Shown here piece by piece: positions 9,366 to 17,542 of a DNA stretch of 64,000 bases (its first letter is position 1; every line of letters starts with the position of its first letter). The notes below the pieces were generated by a model. It ran no database searches, was not told the origin of the DNA, and saw only the letters and a list, made by a program, of their open reading frames with translations. This stretch comes from Bacillota bacterium. Its GTDB lineage: Bacteria; Bacillota; Clostridia; Lachnospirales; Lachnospiraceae. A program made the position numbers and the translations under genes. The stretch lies in contig JAEYFP010000019.1 in NCBI GenBank assembly GCA_023402845.1, positions 26,772-90,771 of the forward strand. Reading direction: 5' to 3'.

Positions 9366-9590
9366 CTATCCTACCACATGTCTCTTGATCATGCTTTCAA
9401 ATTCCCCGTCTTCACCGCCGTATTTTACAGTCAATACCTGACTGAAATCCAAGCCCAGCACTCCTAAAATGGATTTTGCATCAATGATTACACGATTGTA
9501 AAATATATCAATGTCAAAATCACATTTGGAAGCCGTTTTCACGAATTCTCCTGCATCATCAGCCGCTAATCTGATTTTACGCTCCTTCAC
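9366..9590 (-). CDS. HPr-like protein lacking the catalytic histidine
   Basis: The small protein of about 74 residues aligns with the phosphocarrier HPr of the sugar phosphotransferase system. The regulatory serine region is well kept (DAKSILGVLGLD), as is the preceding TASK helix. The active-site loop that normally reads G-[IL]-H-A-R-P-A is replaced by A-A-D-D-A-G-E, so it cannot carry phosphate on His15. It resembles Crh-type proteins in principle and may act only through Ser46-type phosphorylation or as a structural protein. I chose GTG 9590, nine bases after AAGGAGG; the ATG at 9596 is only three bases from it. A promoter with TTGACA/TATAAT is at 9708-9735. Confidence 0.7.
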   Translation of the reverse strand: MKERKIRLAADDAGEFVKTASKCDFDIDIFYNRVIIDAKSILGVLGLDFSQVLTVKYGGEDGEFESMIKRHVVG

Positions 9591-9707
9591 ATCCATGCAC
9601 CTCCTTTTGAGCAAATTAGTCCTATACATTTATCAAAAGCAACTACTGTCATATTTATTGAAACGAATTTGGAACAATTCATTTTTCTTTATACCCAACT
9701 TACATGA

Positions 9708-9735
9708 ATTATACTTACTTTTCGTGATTTGTCAA
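9708..9735 (-). promoter_or_regulatory. promoter of the HPr-like gene
   Basis: The minus strand has TTGACA (9730-9735) and TATAAT (9708-9713) separated by 16 bases. This leaves a leader of about 110 bases before the gene. Confidence 0.6.
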
Positions 9736-9840
9736 TTATTTTTCCAATTTGGGAACGGTACCGATGCACGTTAAAAAATACAACATCTTTGTGCATTTTT
9801 TAATTTAGCAACTAGATCTGGTGCCTCTTTTGTACAAAAT

Positions 9841-10683
9841 TTACAATTTATTTTCTTTCTGCGACAGAGAAGCATGTATTTTTTCCTTTTTTTCTTCAAA
9901 TTCGACCATATATTTTTGAAACCGCAACGGCAGCATTTGCTGCTGCAACGACAGGTTTTTACGCGCATCTATCGCAATCGTACGGCAAAATCCGATAAAT
10001 AATGCCTGAAAATATTCCTCTCTTTCGGAATAACTTCTCATCACTTCCTCATCTATGATTTCTCCCGTAACCAAAACCCATTGCTTCTGCTTTTCATGAA
10101 TAGCAAAGAGTCCTCTTTTTTCATCATAAATCATGAAATTCTCATTTGGCAACCGGTCTGCAAAATGAGGAGTCAGCATTGCTATGATATTATTTTTCGG
10201 ACCGATTCTCGAAAAAAGCATACCATTTTCCAACTCCTGAAATCTCAAAAAGCCTTCCATATGCATAATTTCATTATTTGCCCGCCTTGCCAACTCCAAA
10301 ACGCCTGCAACATGCGGATTGTTCCATGCGTCCAGCACTCTTGTGCCAAGTCTCCTGCCGAGTCCCAACACGATGGTCTTATAGATATCCTCCGCCTTGC
10401 CTGCTTCCTCGCAGGCCGCCGCCTTGCAAAGCTCCTGATACACCGGCATGCCGAGACTGCCGCAAATAGTACGGATCACCTTTCCCGCTTTCACCGCATC
10501 CGTTTTAACATCAATATATTCCGCAAACAGTTCGAAGTTTCCTCCCATGCCCGCCATGATGCTGCAGCCTTCGTGCGCCGCCTCATGTCTGGATACCGCC
10601 GCATAAGCTTCATACACCCCCGTAAAAATCCCTTCCAGACTATCTTCACATACAAAAATTTTTTTATTTTGATCAATCGGCAT
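9841..10683 (-). CDS. DUF4130 / TIGR03915-type putative DNA repair partner protein
   Basis: The product of about 280 residues matches the family found next to radical SAM proteins of the TIGR03916 type, which in some genomes is fused to a uracil-DNA-glycosylase-like domain. Recognisable parts are an N-terminal Y-E-A-Y-A segment and the central blocks MHMEGFLRFQEL and LTPHFADRLP. The biochemical role is unknown; a part in DNA modification or repair is inferred from gene pairing. The ATG at 10683 follows AAGGAG with six-base spacing. It lies 87 bases downstream of the radical SAM gene and is probably co-transcribed under the promoter with LexA-like boxes. Confidence 0.75.
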   Translation of the reverse strand: MPIDQNKKIFVCEDSLEGIFTGVYEAYAAVSRHEAAHEGCSIMAGMGGNFELFAEYIDVKTDAVKAGKVIRTICGSLGMPVYQELCKAAACEEAGKAEDIYKTIVLGLGRRLGTRVLDAWNNPHVAGVLELARRANNEIMHMEGFLRFQELENGMLFSRIGPKNNIIAMLTPHFADRLPNENFMIYDEKRGLFAIHEKQKQWVLVTGEIIDEEVMRSYSEREEYFQALFIGFCRTIAIDARKNLSLQQQMLPLRFQKYMVEFEEKKEKIHASLSQKENKL

Positions 10684-10736
10684 TTCCTTCTCCTTGATAT
10701 TTCTATTTTTGACCATGTTTGGGCAAATTATGCATA

Positions 10737-10759
10737 AAATGATGCCTTAGGCATCATTT
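10737..10759. other. hairpin between the radical SAM and DUF4130 genes
   Basis: AAATGATGCC (10737-10746) and its complement (10750-10759) form a perfect 10-bp stem with a three-base loop. Only a short U-run follows, so it may be a weak intercistronic terminator or an mRNA end-protecting structure. Confidence 0.5.
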
Positions 10760-10770
10760 CATACAATTAT

Positions 10771-12123
10771 TCAGCCTGCCGAAGTCATTCGCGGCGATTC
10801 GATTTGTACAACTTGTGTGCCGAAGCTTTGGTCGTCGAACAGGCTCAACTGCCGGAAGGTCATGCCGTCCGCAGAAAGTCCCTCCGGCAGACGTTCGTGC
10901 ACCGCCAGAAGATTTCTGGCGATATAATCCTCTTCTATTTTCGTCTGATACATCATGCGGCCGTTACAGGTCAGAAAATACAGCGCACGTTTTAACACGA
11001 CACCCAGCCGTTTTAAATCATCAAAACTGAGCGGTCCGAGCCGCCTTGCGCGAACGATCCTCTGTGCGGATTTCACACCAAGCCCTGGAACGCGCAGCAA
11101 CATCTGGTAATCCGCCCGATTTACTTCAAGCGGAAAAAATTCCAGATGCCGCAGCGCCCAATCCGCCTTAGGATCAAACAGCACATTGAAATTCGGCCGT
11201 TCAGCGCTTAACAGTTCGTTTGCCTCAAATCCGTAAAACCGCATCAGCCAGTCCGCCTGGTACAGCCGGTGCTCCCGAAGGAGCGGCGGCCCGTCGAGCG
11301 TTGCCGGCAGATCCTTGTCCCTGTTCACATTGACAAAGGCTGAATAAAATACACGCTTTAAATCAAACTTCCGGTAAAGATTTTCCGCCACACTTACGAT
11401 CTGATAATCATTTTCTCCAGTCGCACCGATTACCATCTGTGTGCTCTGCCCTGCCGGTACAAACTGCGGGGCATGCTTATAAAGTATCAGTTCATTTTTA
11501 CTCTGTGTGATGCCGTTTTGAATCTGACGCATGGGCTTTAGTATTGTTTTGCGTGTCTTATTAGGCGCCAGCGTCCGCAGTCCCTCCGAGGTCGGCAGCT
11601 CAAGGTTCACGCTCATCCTGTCTGCAATCAGTCCCACCTTTTCAATCAGCGCGGCATCTGCCCCCGGAATTGCCTTTACATGGATATAGCCCTGAAACCG
11701 GTGTTCTGTTCTGAGCTTACGGATTGTCTGATAGATAAGGTCCATCGTATAATCCGGATTGTGCAGAACGCCGGAGCTCAAAAAAAGGCCCTCGATATAA
11801 TTTCTCCTGTAAAACTCCATTGTCAGCTCGCAAACCTCGTCCGGCGTGAACGACACGCGCGGCACATCATTACTCGCCCGGTTGATACAATATTTGCAAT
11901 TATAAATACACTCATTTGTAAATAAAATTTTAAGCAGGGAAATACAGCGTCCGTCAGCCGAAAAGCTGTGGCAGATACCTCCCGCCACCGTGTTTCCGGT
12001 CCCCTTTCCGTCACCTTTCCGACCCACTCCGCTGCTCGTACATGCCACATCATACTTCGCCGCATCAGACAGAATACTTAATTTTTCCATAACCGACATT
12101 TCCTGCTGTATTTTAAACTCCAT
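10771..12123 (-). CDS. radical SAM protein of the putative DNA modification/repair family (TIGR03916-like)
   Basis: The 450-residue product has the SAM-binding cluster motif CIYNCKYC (CX3CX2C) near residue 75. A helix-hairpin-helix-like segment, LLRVPGLGVKSAQRIVRARR, lies near residue 345 and is a DNA-binding element. The N-terminal DAAKYDVACTSSG block is typical of the family. Together with the downstream DUF4130 partner it forms a conserved two-gene module of unknown chemistry thought to act on DNA. The start is uncertain: GTG 12126, ATG 12123, or the methionine before SVMEKLSIL (about 12099) are all possible, and none has a strong ribosome binding site. Confidence 0.82.
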   Translation of the reverse strand: MEFKIQQEMSVMEKLSILSDAAKYDVACTSSGVGRKGDGKGTGNTVAGGICHSFSADGRCISLLKILFTNECIYNCKYCINRASNDVPRVSFTPDEVCELTMEFYRRNYIEGLFLSSGVLHNPDYTMDLIYQTIRKLRTEHRFQGYIHVKAIPGADAALIEKVGLIADRMSVNLELPTSEGLRTLAPNKTRKTILKPMRQIQNGITQSKNELILYKHAPQFVPAGQSTQMVIGATGENDYQIVSVAENLYRKFDLKRVFYSAFVNVNRDKDLPATLDGPPLLREHRLYQADWLMRFYGFEANELLSAERPNFNVLFDPKADWALRHLEFFPLEVNRADYQMLLRVPGLGVKSAQRIVRARRLGPLSFDDLKRLGVVLKRALYFLTCNGRMMYQTKIEEDYIARNLLAVHERLPEGLSADGMTFRQLSLFDDQSFGTQVVQIESPRMTSAG

Positions 12124-12155
12124 CACACACCGCCCGCTTCTCGCTTAATAATTTT

Positions 12156-12207
12156 ATTGTAGCAAACATTTGTTCTGATTTCAAGCATTTTTTCGAACAG
12201 GTGTTTT
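12156..12207 (-). promoter_or_regulatory. promoter of the radical SAM/DUF4130 pair with two LexA-box-like sites
   Basis: The minus strand has TTGAAA (12179-12184), a 17-base spacer and TACAAT (12156-12161). Inside the spacer is AGAACAAATGTTTG (12163-12176), close to the Firmicutes LexA box CGAACRNRYGTTYC. A second site, CGAACAGGTGTTTT (12194-12207), lies just upstream of the -35. The placement fits repression by LexA and induction by DNA damage, as expected for a repair operon. Confidence 0.6.
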
Positions 12208-12224
12208 GATTTATCGGGTATGCA

Positions 12225-12965
12225 TTACATATTTCCCGCAAGAAAATCCTTTACAACGCTGAGCGTCTCACGCAGCATGTTGTTGCACTGCAAAAACGGC
12301 TCGCTCCTTGCCGCAATCCCGCACACGTTCTTGTAACCGATCTTTTTTGCGATCTGTACGGAGCGAAATACATGAAAATTATTCGTCACGATGCCGACAT
12401 GCGCTTTTTTCCTATCCAAATAAGCTGCCGAAAAGGTCAGATTCTGTACGGTATTTACAGACTGATCCTCTTTTATAATCTGCTTATCCGGTACACCGCA
12501 GCGGATCAGGTAATCATACATCCCCTGTGCCTCCGAAATATGCTCGTTCGCTCCCTGCCCGCCCGAAACAATCAGGATCGTATCAGGATTCTCCCGGAAA
12601 TAGGCATATGCTTTCTCCAACCGGTATTGCAAGGCCCTTGACGGGCCGTTCTTTTTCATCTGTGCACCGAGTACGATAAGATAGTCAAGTCCCGCCTCTC
12701 CCTGCTCCAAAAAGGCGCCGCAGATACATAGCTCCGTAATCACGATAAGCACGCCGCAGACTGTCATAAGAAGCCTTAAGCCTAACCGGAGCGTGTCCGG
12801 CAGATGCTCCCAGCAGCCGCCCTTTAGAAATAGAGCTGACAGAAGTGCAAAAACTCCTAAAAACATCCATATAAAATAAAACTTTGTCCCATGTGAAAAT
12901 AAAAAATGAATGCTCAAAAAATAAAGCAAGCAAAAAATTCCCAGCACGATCAACAAAATTAGCAC
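12225..12965 (-). CDS. YdcF/SanA-like DUF218 membrane protein
   Basis: The 246-residue protein begins with about three hydrophobic segments (residues about 1-85) followed by a DUF218 domain. Family blocks are YLIVLGAQM, ILIVSGGQG and VTNNFHVFRS. Related proteins act in cell-envelope metabolism and antibiotic exclusion, but the reaction is unknown. The start is GTG 12965, preceded by GGAGGG with a six-base spacing. It lies downstream of and opposite to nothing, standing alone between the radical SAM promoter and the divergent aldo/keto reductase. Confidence 0.78.
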   Translation of the reverse strand: MLILLIVLGIFCLLYFLSIHFLFSHGTKFYFIWMFLGVFALLSALFLKGGCWEHLPDTLRLGLRLLMTVCGVLIVITELCICGAFLEQGEAGLDYLIVLGAQMKKNGPSRALQYRLEKAYAYFRENPDTILIVSGGQGANEHISEAQGMYDYLIRCGVPDKQIIKEDQSVNTVQNLTFSAAYLDRKKAHVGIVTNNFHVFRSVQIAKKIGYKNVCGIAARSEPFLQCNNMLRETLSVVKDFLAGNM

Positions 12966-13093
12966 CGACAGCCCTCCTTTCTCATTTTATAACTTCAAAA
13001 ACAGTATAGCATATTAATATAGTTCGGCAAGCAGGGTTGACTTTTGAAAAGAATGAATGCAGAATAAAATCAAATACAGATTGGAGGGATTTT

Positions 13094-14023
13094 ATGAAAT
13101 ATGGATCTATCAGGGATGCAGCAGGAAATTCTTACAAGCTTTCCAAGCTGATCATGGGAACTGTCCCGTTTGGGTCTGTGATGTCGCAGGAGGATTCCTT
13201 TGCTGCGATGGACCTTTATGTAAAGAGCGGCGGCAATGTTATTGATACGGCCCGCGTGTACAGCAGCTGGCTGCCGAACGGCAAGGACGCCAGCGAAAAA
13301 TGTGTCGGAGAATGGATGAAGACACGAAACAACAGGAGAGAAATTATCCTTATTACAAAGGGGGCCCATCCGCCATTTGAAAACCTGCACAATTCCCGTA
13401 TCAACCCCGCAGATATCCGCTCTGATTTTTCGGAAAGCCTGCGGTATTTACAAACAGACGACATCGATATTTACTTCCTTCACAGGGATGACGAATCCGT
13501 GCCTGTCAATATCATTATGGACACGCTCCATGAATTAGTGGCAGATGGAAAGGTAAAAATGCTCGGCGCCTCCAACTGGAGACTGTCCCGTATTCTCGAA
13601 GCAAATGAATACGCAAAAGCAAACGGCAAAACACCTTTCAGTGTTTCCGAAATACAATGGAGTTATGTTTACTGCACAAGTAAAATCTTAAAGGACGATA
13701 CACTCGTCTGTATGGACGATCAGGAACACGCCGGATACTTAAAGGCAGGTATTCCCGTCTTTGCTTACTCCTCACAGGGACACGGCGTCTTTTCGCGCGG
13801 CTACAAGCCAGATTTGTCCGATATTGAAGAAAAGAACCGCGCATTTTACTGTCAGGAAAATATCAAGCGTTATCAATCACTGCTTAACACTTGCGAAAAA
13901 GAGAATAAAACGCCTTCGGATATCGTTTTAAACTATATTATGGAAAATGAATTAAACGGTTTTGCAATCGTCGGATGCTCACGGCTTTCCCAACTGCAGG
14001 AATCCTTGCACGCTGCCGAGTAA
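13094..14023 (+). CDS. aldo/keto reductase
   Basis: The 309-residue NADPH-dependent oxidoreductase has the AKR barrel: the GNVIDTARVY block carries the catalytic Asp and Tyr, ITKGAH carries the Lys, DIDIYFLHRDD carries the His, and GASNW lies further on. The C-terminal IVLNYIMENELNGFAIVGCS covers the cofactor-phosphate region. The substrate is unknown; relatives act on sugars or aromatic aldehydes. ATG 13094 follows TTGGAGGG; the frame extends upstream but without such a site. A possible promoter (TTGACT at 13037, weak -10 near 13060) precedes it. Transcription ends at the shared terminator at 14057-14096. Confidence 0.85.
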   Translation: MKYGSIRDAAGNSYKLSKLIMGTVPFGSVMSQEDSFAAMDLYVKSGGNVIDTARVYSSWLPNGKDASEKCVGEWMKTRNNRREIILITKGAHPPFENLHNSRINPADIRSDFSESLRYLQTDDIDIYFLHRDDESVPVNIIMDTLHELVADGKVKMLGASNWRLSRILEANEYAKANGKTPFSVSEIQWSYVYCTSKILKDDTLVCMDDQEHAGYLKAGIPVFAYSSQGHGVFSRGYKPDLSDIEEKNRAFYCQENIKRYQSLLNTCEKENKTPSDIVLNYIMENELNGFAIVGCSRLSQLQESLHAAE

Positions 14024-14056
14024 ACAGCAGAATGTTTAACGTGTCGATTTACTCTC

Positions 14057-14096
14057 AAAAAGGCTGAGGAACTTATTCAAAGTTCCGCAGCCTTTT
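14057..14096. terminator. bidirectional terminator overlapping a stop codon
   Basis: AAAAGGCTG-GGAACTT pairs with its complement (arms 14057-14074 and about 14080-14096) around a short loop, with runs of A or T on both sides. It serves the aldo/keto reductase from one side and the ABC exporter from the other. The last codons of the ABC exporter form one arm, and its TGA stop (14077-14079) lies in the loop. Confidence 0.8.
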
Positions 14097-15855
14097 CTGA
14101 TCTAAAATACAGCTTCCGGTAAATTCCGTTTTGAGCAAGCAGCTCCTCATGTGTTCCGTCTTCCGCAATTCCGTTTTCGGTCAGCACCAAAATACGAGCG
14201 GCATTTTGGATCGTCGATAACCGATGTGCGATTACAAAGGTGGTTCTTCCCTTTGCAAGGCTCTCCAGCGATTTCTGCACAATTCGCTCACTCTCATTAT
14301 CAAGGGCAGAGGTTGCTTCATCAAAAATCAGAATCGGAGGATTTTTCAAAAATACCCGCGCAATCGAAAGACGCTGTTTCTGTCCACCCGACAGCTTTAA
14401 GCCTCGCTGTCCGATATCGGTCTGATAGCCGTCCGGAAACGCCATGATAAACTCATGCGCATTTGCGAGCTTTGCAGCCTCCAGCACCTCCTTATCCGTA
14501 GCCTCCGGCTTTCCATATCGTATGTTATCTAATATATTTCCCGCGAACAGATAGACATCCTGCTGTACAATTCCGATGTTGCTGCGCAGATCCTCCAGCC
14601 GAAGATCACGGATATCCATGCCGTCGATTAAAATACTGCCCTCCGACACATCATAAAAGCGGGGAATCAGACTGCACATCGTCGTCTTTCCCGCACCCGA
14701 GGTGCCGACGATTGCCACATAATCTCCCACTCCAACCTTTAAATTCAGATGATTCAGCACTTTATCATGATCCGCCTCATAACGGAAGGACACATCCAGA
14801 AAATCAATTTCCCCCCGCAATGTATCAACTGCAATCGCATTTTCCTTGTCCTTGATATCCGGCTCAATATCAAGAATCTCACGGAAACGCTCAAAACCCG
14901 TATAACCGCTCTGGAACTGTTCCGTAAAATTAATCAGCTTCTTGACCGGCTCCGTAAAGTTATTAATATAAAGCAAAAAGGTAATCAGATCCGTAACCGC
15001 CACAGTTCCTTCAACCAAATACATCGTGCCCGCTACGACTGCAGCCACAGTGACCAGAGTGGTCATCGCGTTTAGGCCCGAGTGATAAGCTCCCATATAA
15101 CGGTAGCTTTCGCGCTTACTTTCAACAAAGCGGCTGTTTCCTTTCTTAAATTTTTCAATTTCAATTTCCTCGTTTGCAAACGACTTTACGACCTTGATAC
15201 CCGACAGGTTATCTTCTATTTGGCTGTTAAGCTGGGCAATCCGCTCCCTGTTTTTACGAAACGCCTGCTTCATTTTATAATTAAAATAAAATGCATATAA
15301 AATTAAAAACGGAATAAATGCATAGCAAATCAATGTCAGCCTGTCGTTAATTTGGATTAAAATAAAAAATGCTCCGACAAACTTGATCAAAGAAATCAGC
15401 ACATCCTCCGGCCCGTGATGCAAAAGTTCGCTGATATCAAACAAATCCGAGGTCACACGGGAAAGCAAATAGCCTACCTTCTGATTATCATAAAAAGTAA
15501 ACGAAAGCTTTTGATAATGTCCGAAAATCTCCTCCCGCATATCAGCTTCAATACAGGCCCCCATAATATGTCCATAGTAGGCAATAAATATGTTGCAGCC
15601 GCATTCCAGCAGAACCAGCCCCAGCATCGATGCCGTAAGCCTGATGACGGCCGCCGATACTTCCGAAGGCGCATAATAGATGACCGTATCCGTGATGTAG
15701 CGGATAATCAACGGTATTACAAGCGTTACCGCTGCTCCGACTACCGCAAAACACAGATCCGCAATGAAAAGCCCCTTATAGGGGCCGTAATACAGAAACA
15801 GCTTTTGCAAGGTGGATCTCTTTGTCCTTACTCTTTTGTCATTCTCTCTTTCCAT
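14077..15855 (-). CDS. ABC exporter, fused membrane and ATPase domains
   Basis: The 592-residue half-transporter has six membrane segments (about 25-320) followed by a nucleotide-binding domain with Walker A GTSGAGKTT, signature LSGGQKQR, Walker B ILIFDEATSALD and H-loop IAHRLST. It probably works as a homodimer pumping lipids, drugs or peptides outward. It lies 19 bases behind the GH9 gene, so it is probably the last gene of the DUF4153-to-ABC operon. ATG 15855 has GAGGGA upstream. The substrate is not predictable. Confidence 0.9.
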   Translation of the reverse strand: MERENDKRVRTKRSTLQKLFLYYGPYKGLFIADLCFAVVGAAVTLVIPLIIRYITDTVIYYAPSEVSAAVIRLTASMLGLVLLECGCNIFIAYYGHIMGACIEADMREEIFGHYQKLSFTFYDNQKVGYLLSRVTSDLFDISELLHHGPEDVLISLIKFVGAFFILIQINDRLTLICYAFIPFLILYAFYFNYKMKQAFRKNRERIAQLNSQIEDNLSGIKVVKSFANEEIEIEKFKKGNSRFVESKRESYRYMGAYHSGLNAMTTLVTVAAVVAGTMYLVEGTVAVTDLITFLLYINNFTEPVKKLINFTEQFQSGYTGFERFREILDIEPDIKDKENAIAVDTLRGEIDFLDVSFRYEADHDKVLNHLNLKVGVGDYVAIVGTSGAGKTTMCSLIPRFYDVSEGSILIDGMDIRDLRLEDLRSNIGIVQQDVYLFAGNILDNIRYGKPEATDKEVLEAAKLANAHEFIMAFPDGYQTDIGQRGLKLSGGQKQRLSIARVFLKNPPILIFDEATSALDNESERIVQKSLESLAKGRTTFVIAHRLSTIQNAARILVLTENGIAEDGTHEELLAQNGIYRKLYFRSEKAAEL

Positions 15856-15874
15856 CTTCCATCCCTCTTATTTG

Positions 15875-17533
15875 TTATACCAGAAAAGCCGTCATCAGCA
15901 GCAGCGATGAATTCCAGTATATTGTAATTTCATTCAGGGAATAGCACTCCCATAAATCCAGATAGCAATTCATCGGCGCAGTACCCTCCTCAATAAGCCA
16001 TTCCGCTTTTTCATCGATGGGGCGGCTGTTTGGTCCGCCTGCGACAAAGCCCGGAATCGGTTCTTTAATTCCGTCCGCATAGCAGGGTCGGCTGTGGGGG
16101 TTTTCATATGCCCGCTCCCCGAATCCTGTCACAAAGCTGTAACCCGTGCTGTTTTTTCCAAGCAGGTAGTCCAGATGATTCGTACAGCATTCCGCATACC
16201 TTTGATCTTTACAAAGGCGATAAGCCGCCGCCAGCACAATCCCGCGGTTGCTGACACCCATGCAGCTTCCCCAGCCAAAATCCTCCGGCACCATCGCCAG
16301 CCCAAATGCATTTTTCTCAGCAATTTCCAGACAGCGATCCGCTTCACTTATTATTGCCTGCCGGCATTGTTCGTAAAGGTCCCCGCCGAGAAGCCTGCCT
16401 TCTTCCCGAAGAATACGAAAGGCCGCAAGACCGGCCACCTCTCGCCAGCCCATGCCGGTAAACAGACAGTCCCCGGATGGAACTGCAAAGCATTCCGCCC
16501 TGCGCCGCTCTTCTTCAAAATAGGAACGTACGGCCTCCGGTTCCAATTTTCCCATATAAAACAGCTCGGTTGCCGCCCACAAGCGTTCATCCGTATCGCA
16601 TTCATCGTCATATGCCCCTGTATTGCAACTCTCCGGATCTTTTTCGATAACAAGGTCCGGATTCCTTTCCAGCCAGGTCCACGCCCTGAGAGACGCACGC
16701 AGTGCCTTGTCCGCAAGCGCTTTATCATAATCCGCAAAGGCTCGGGCCGCCTGCGCCATGACAGCGCAAAAATCCGCCGTAGCCGGCGAAGATATAGGAA
16801 ATAACAGCAGCTCCTTTTGATCCGCCTCCGGCATGACAAAATATGCGTGGCGCATCGAAGTCAGCTTATGACAGACTCCGCCGTCCTCCTGCTGCAGCTT
16901 CAAAAGCCATAACAGTTCATAGCGTACTTCATTTAAAATATCCGGAATTCCGTTGCCGCTCTCCGGAATATTAATTGCCTCACCAAATGCGTGCGGATAC
17001 AGTTCCCATGCCCAAAGCAGATGGGCAGCCGACACCGCTGCGGCTGTCGTATAGCGTCCGTAATCTCCAGCGTCATGCCAACCGCCGCTGACATCAGCTT
17101 TCCTATCCGTTCCGAGAACGCTCGCTTCTTTGGTATGGCAGCACGCATGCCGGTATACGCCGGCATGTGCCTCCTCGAGTGCACAGCCGCAGCGCTGATA
17201 ATAAAATGACTTTAACAGCGCATTTTCCAACGGCTGATAGACTGCTTCGTCAATCATAAAAGAGCAGCTCCTCCCCTCTGATTGTACCTCCTCATCCGCA
17301 TTGGCAGAAAATTCAATAAAATAACGGCCGGTTTCTTTGCAGCCGGAAAAGTCCAGGCAATAACACAGTTCTCCGCTCAACGGATCTTTCCCGTAAGAAA
17401 CAGCGTTCTGATGTATAACCATTCCACCCGGACCAACCAATGTATAGATACCGGGTCTTGTCACTACCGCTGTTTTTCTTCCATTCTTTTTATAACCGAC
17501 TTGATTAACATATATCATCCTGTCTCTTTTCAT
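15875..17533 (-). CDS. glycoside hydrolase family 9 enzyme without signal peptide
   Basis: An N-terminal immunoglobulin-like domain (about residues 1-90, starting IYVNQVGYKKNG) is followed by the (alpha/alpha)6 barrel of family 9. Catalytic blocks are GGWHDAGDYGRY (base Asp), the NPHSRP block near 490, and SLNEITIYWNSSL (acid Glu). The family cleaves beta-glucans and gluco-oligosaccharides by inversion. With no secretion signal it should be cytoplasmic, which fits hydrolysis of imported cello-oligosaccharides rather than cellulose. ATG 17533 was chosen; TTG 17542 touches the previous stop codon. The ribosome binding site is weak, so translation may be coupled to the preceding DUF4173 gene. 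Confidence 0.85.
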   Translation of the reverse strand: MKRDRMIYVNQVGYKKNGRKTAVVTRPGIYTLVGPGGMVIHQNAVSYGKDPLSGELCYCLDFSGCKETGRYFIEFSANADEEVQSEGRSCSFMIDEAVYQPLENALLKSFYYQRCGCALEEAHAGVYRHACCHTKEASVLGTDRKADVSGGWHDAGDYGRYTTAAAVSAAHLLWAWELYPHAFGEAINIPESGNGIPDILNEVRYELLWLLKLQQEDGGVCHKLTSMRHAYFVMPEADQKELLLFPISSPATADFCAVMAQAARAFADYDKALADKALRASLRAWTWLERNPDLVIEKDPESCNTGAYDDECDTDERLWAATELFYMGKLEPEAVRSYFEEERRRAECFAVPSGDCLFTGMGWREVAGLAAFRILREEGRLLGGDLYEQCRQAIISEADRCLEIAEKNAFGLAMVPEDFGWGSCMGVSNRGIVLAAAYRLCKDQRYAECCTNHLDYLLGKNSTGYSFVTGFGERAYENPHSRPCYADGIKEPIPGFVAGGPNSRPIDEKAEWLIEEGTAPMNCYLDLWECYSLNEITIYWNSSLLLMTAFLV

Positions 17534-17542
17534 TCCCCGCAA

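Noticed and set aside
9771..9968. Small basic minus-strand ORF rich in Cys and Lys
   Set aside because: It lies antisense-frame over the 3' end of the DUF4130 gene and its sequence looks like a frame shadow; no ribosome binding site.
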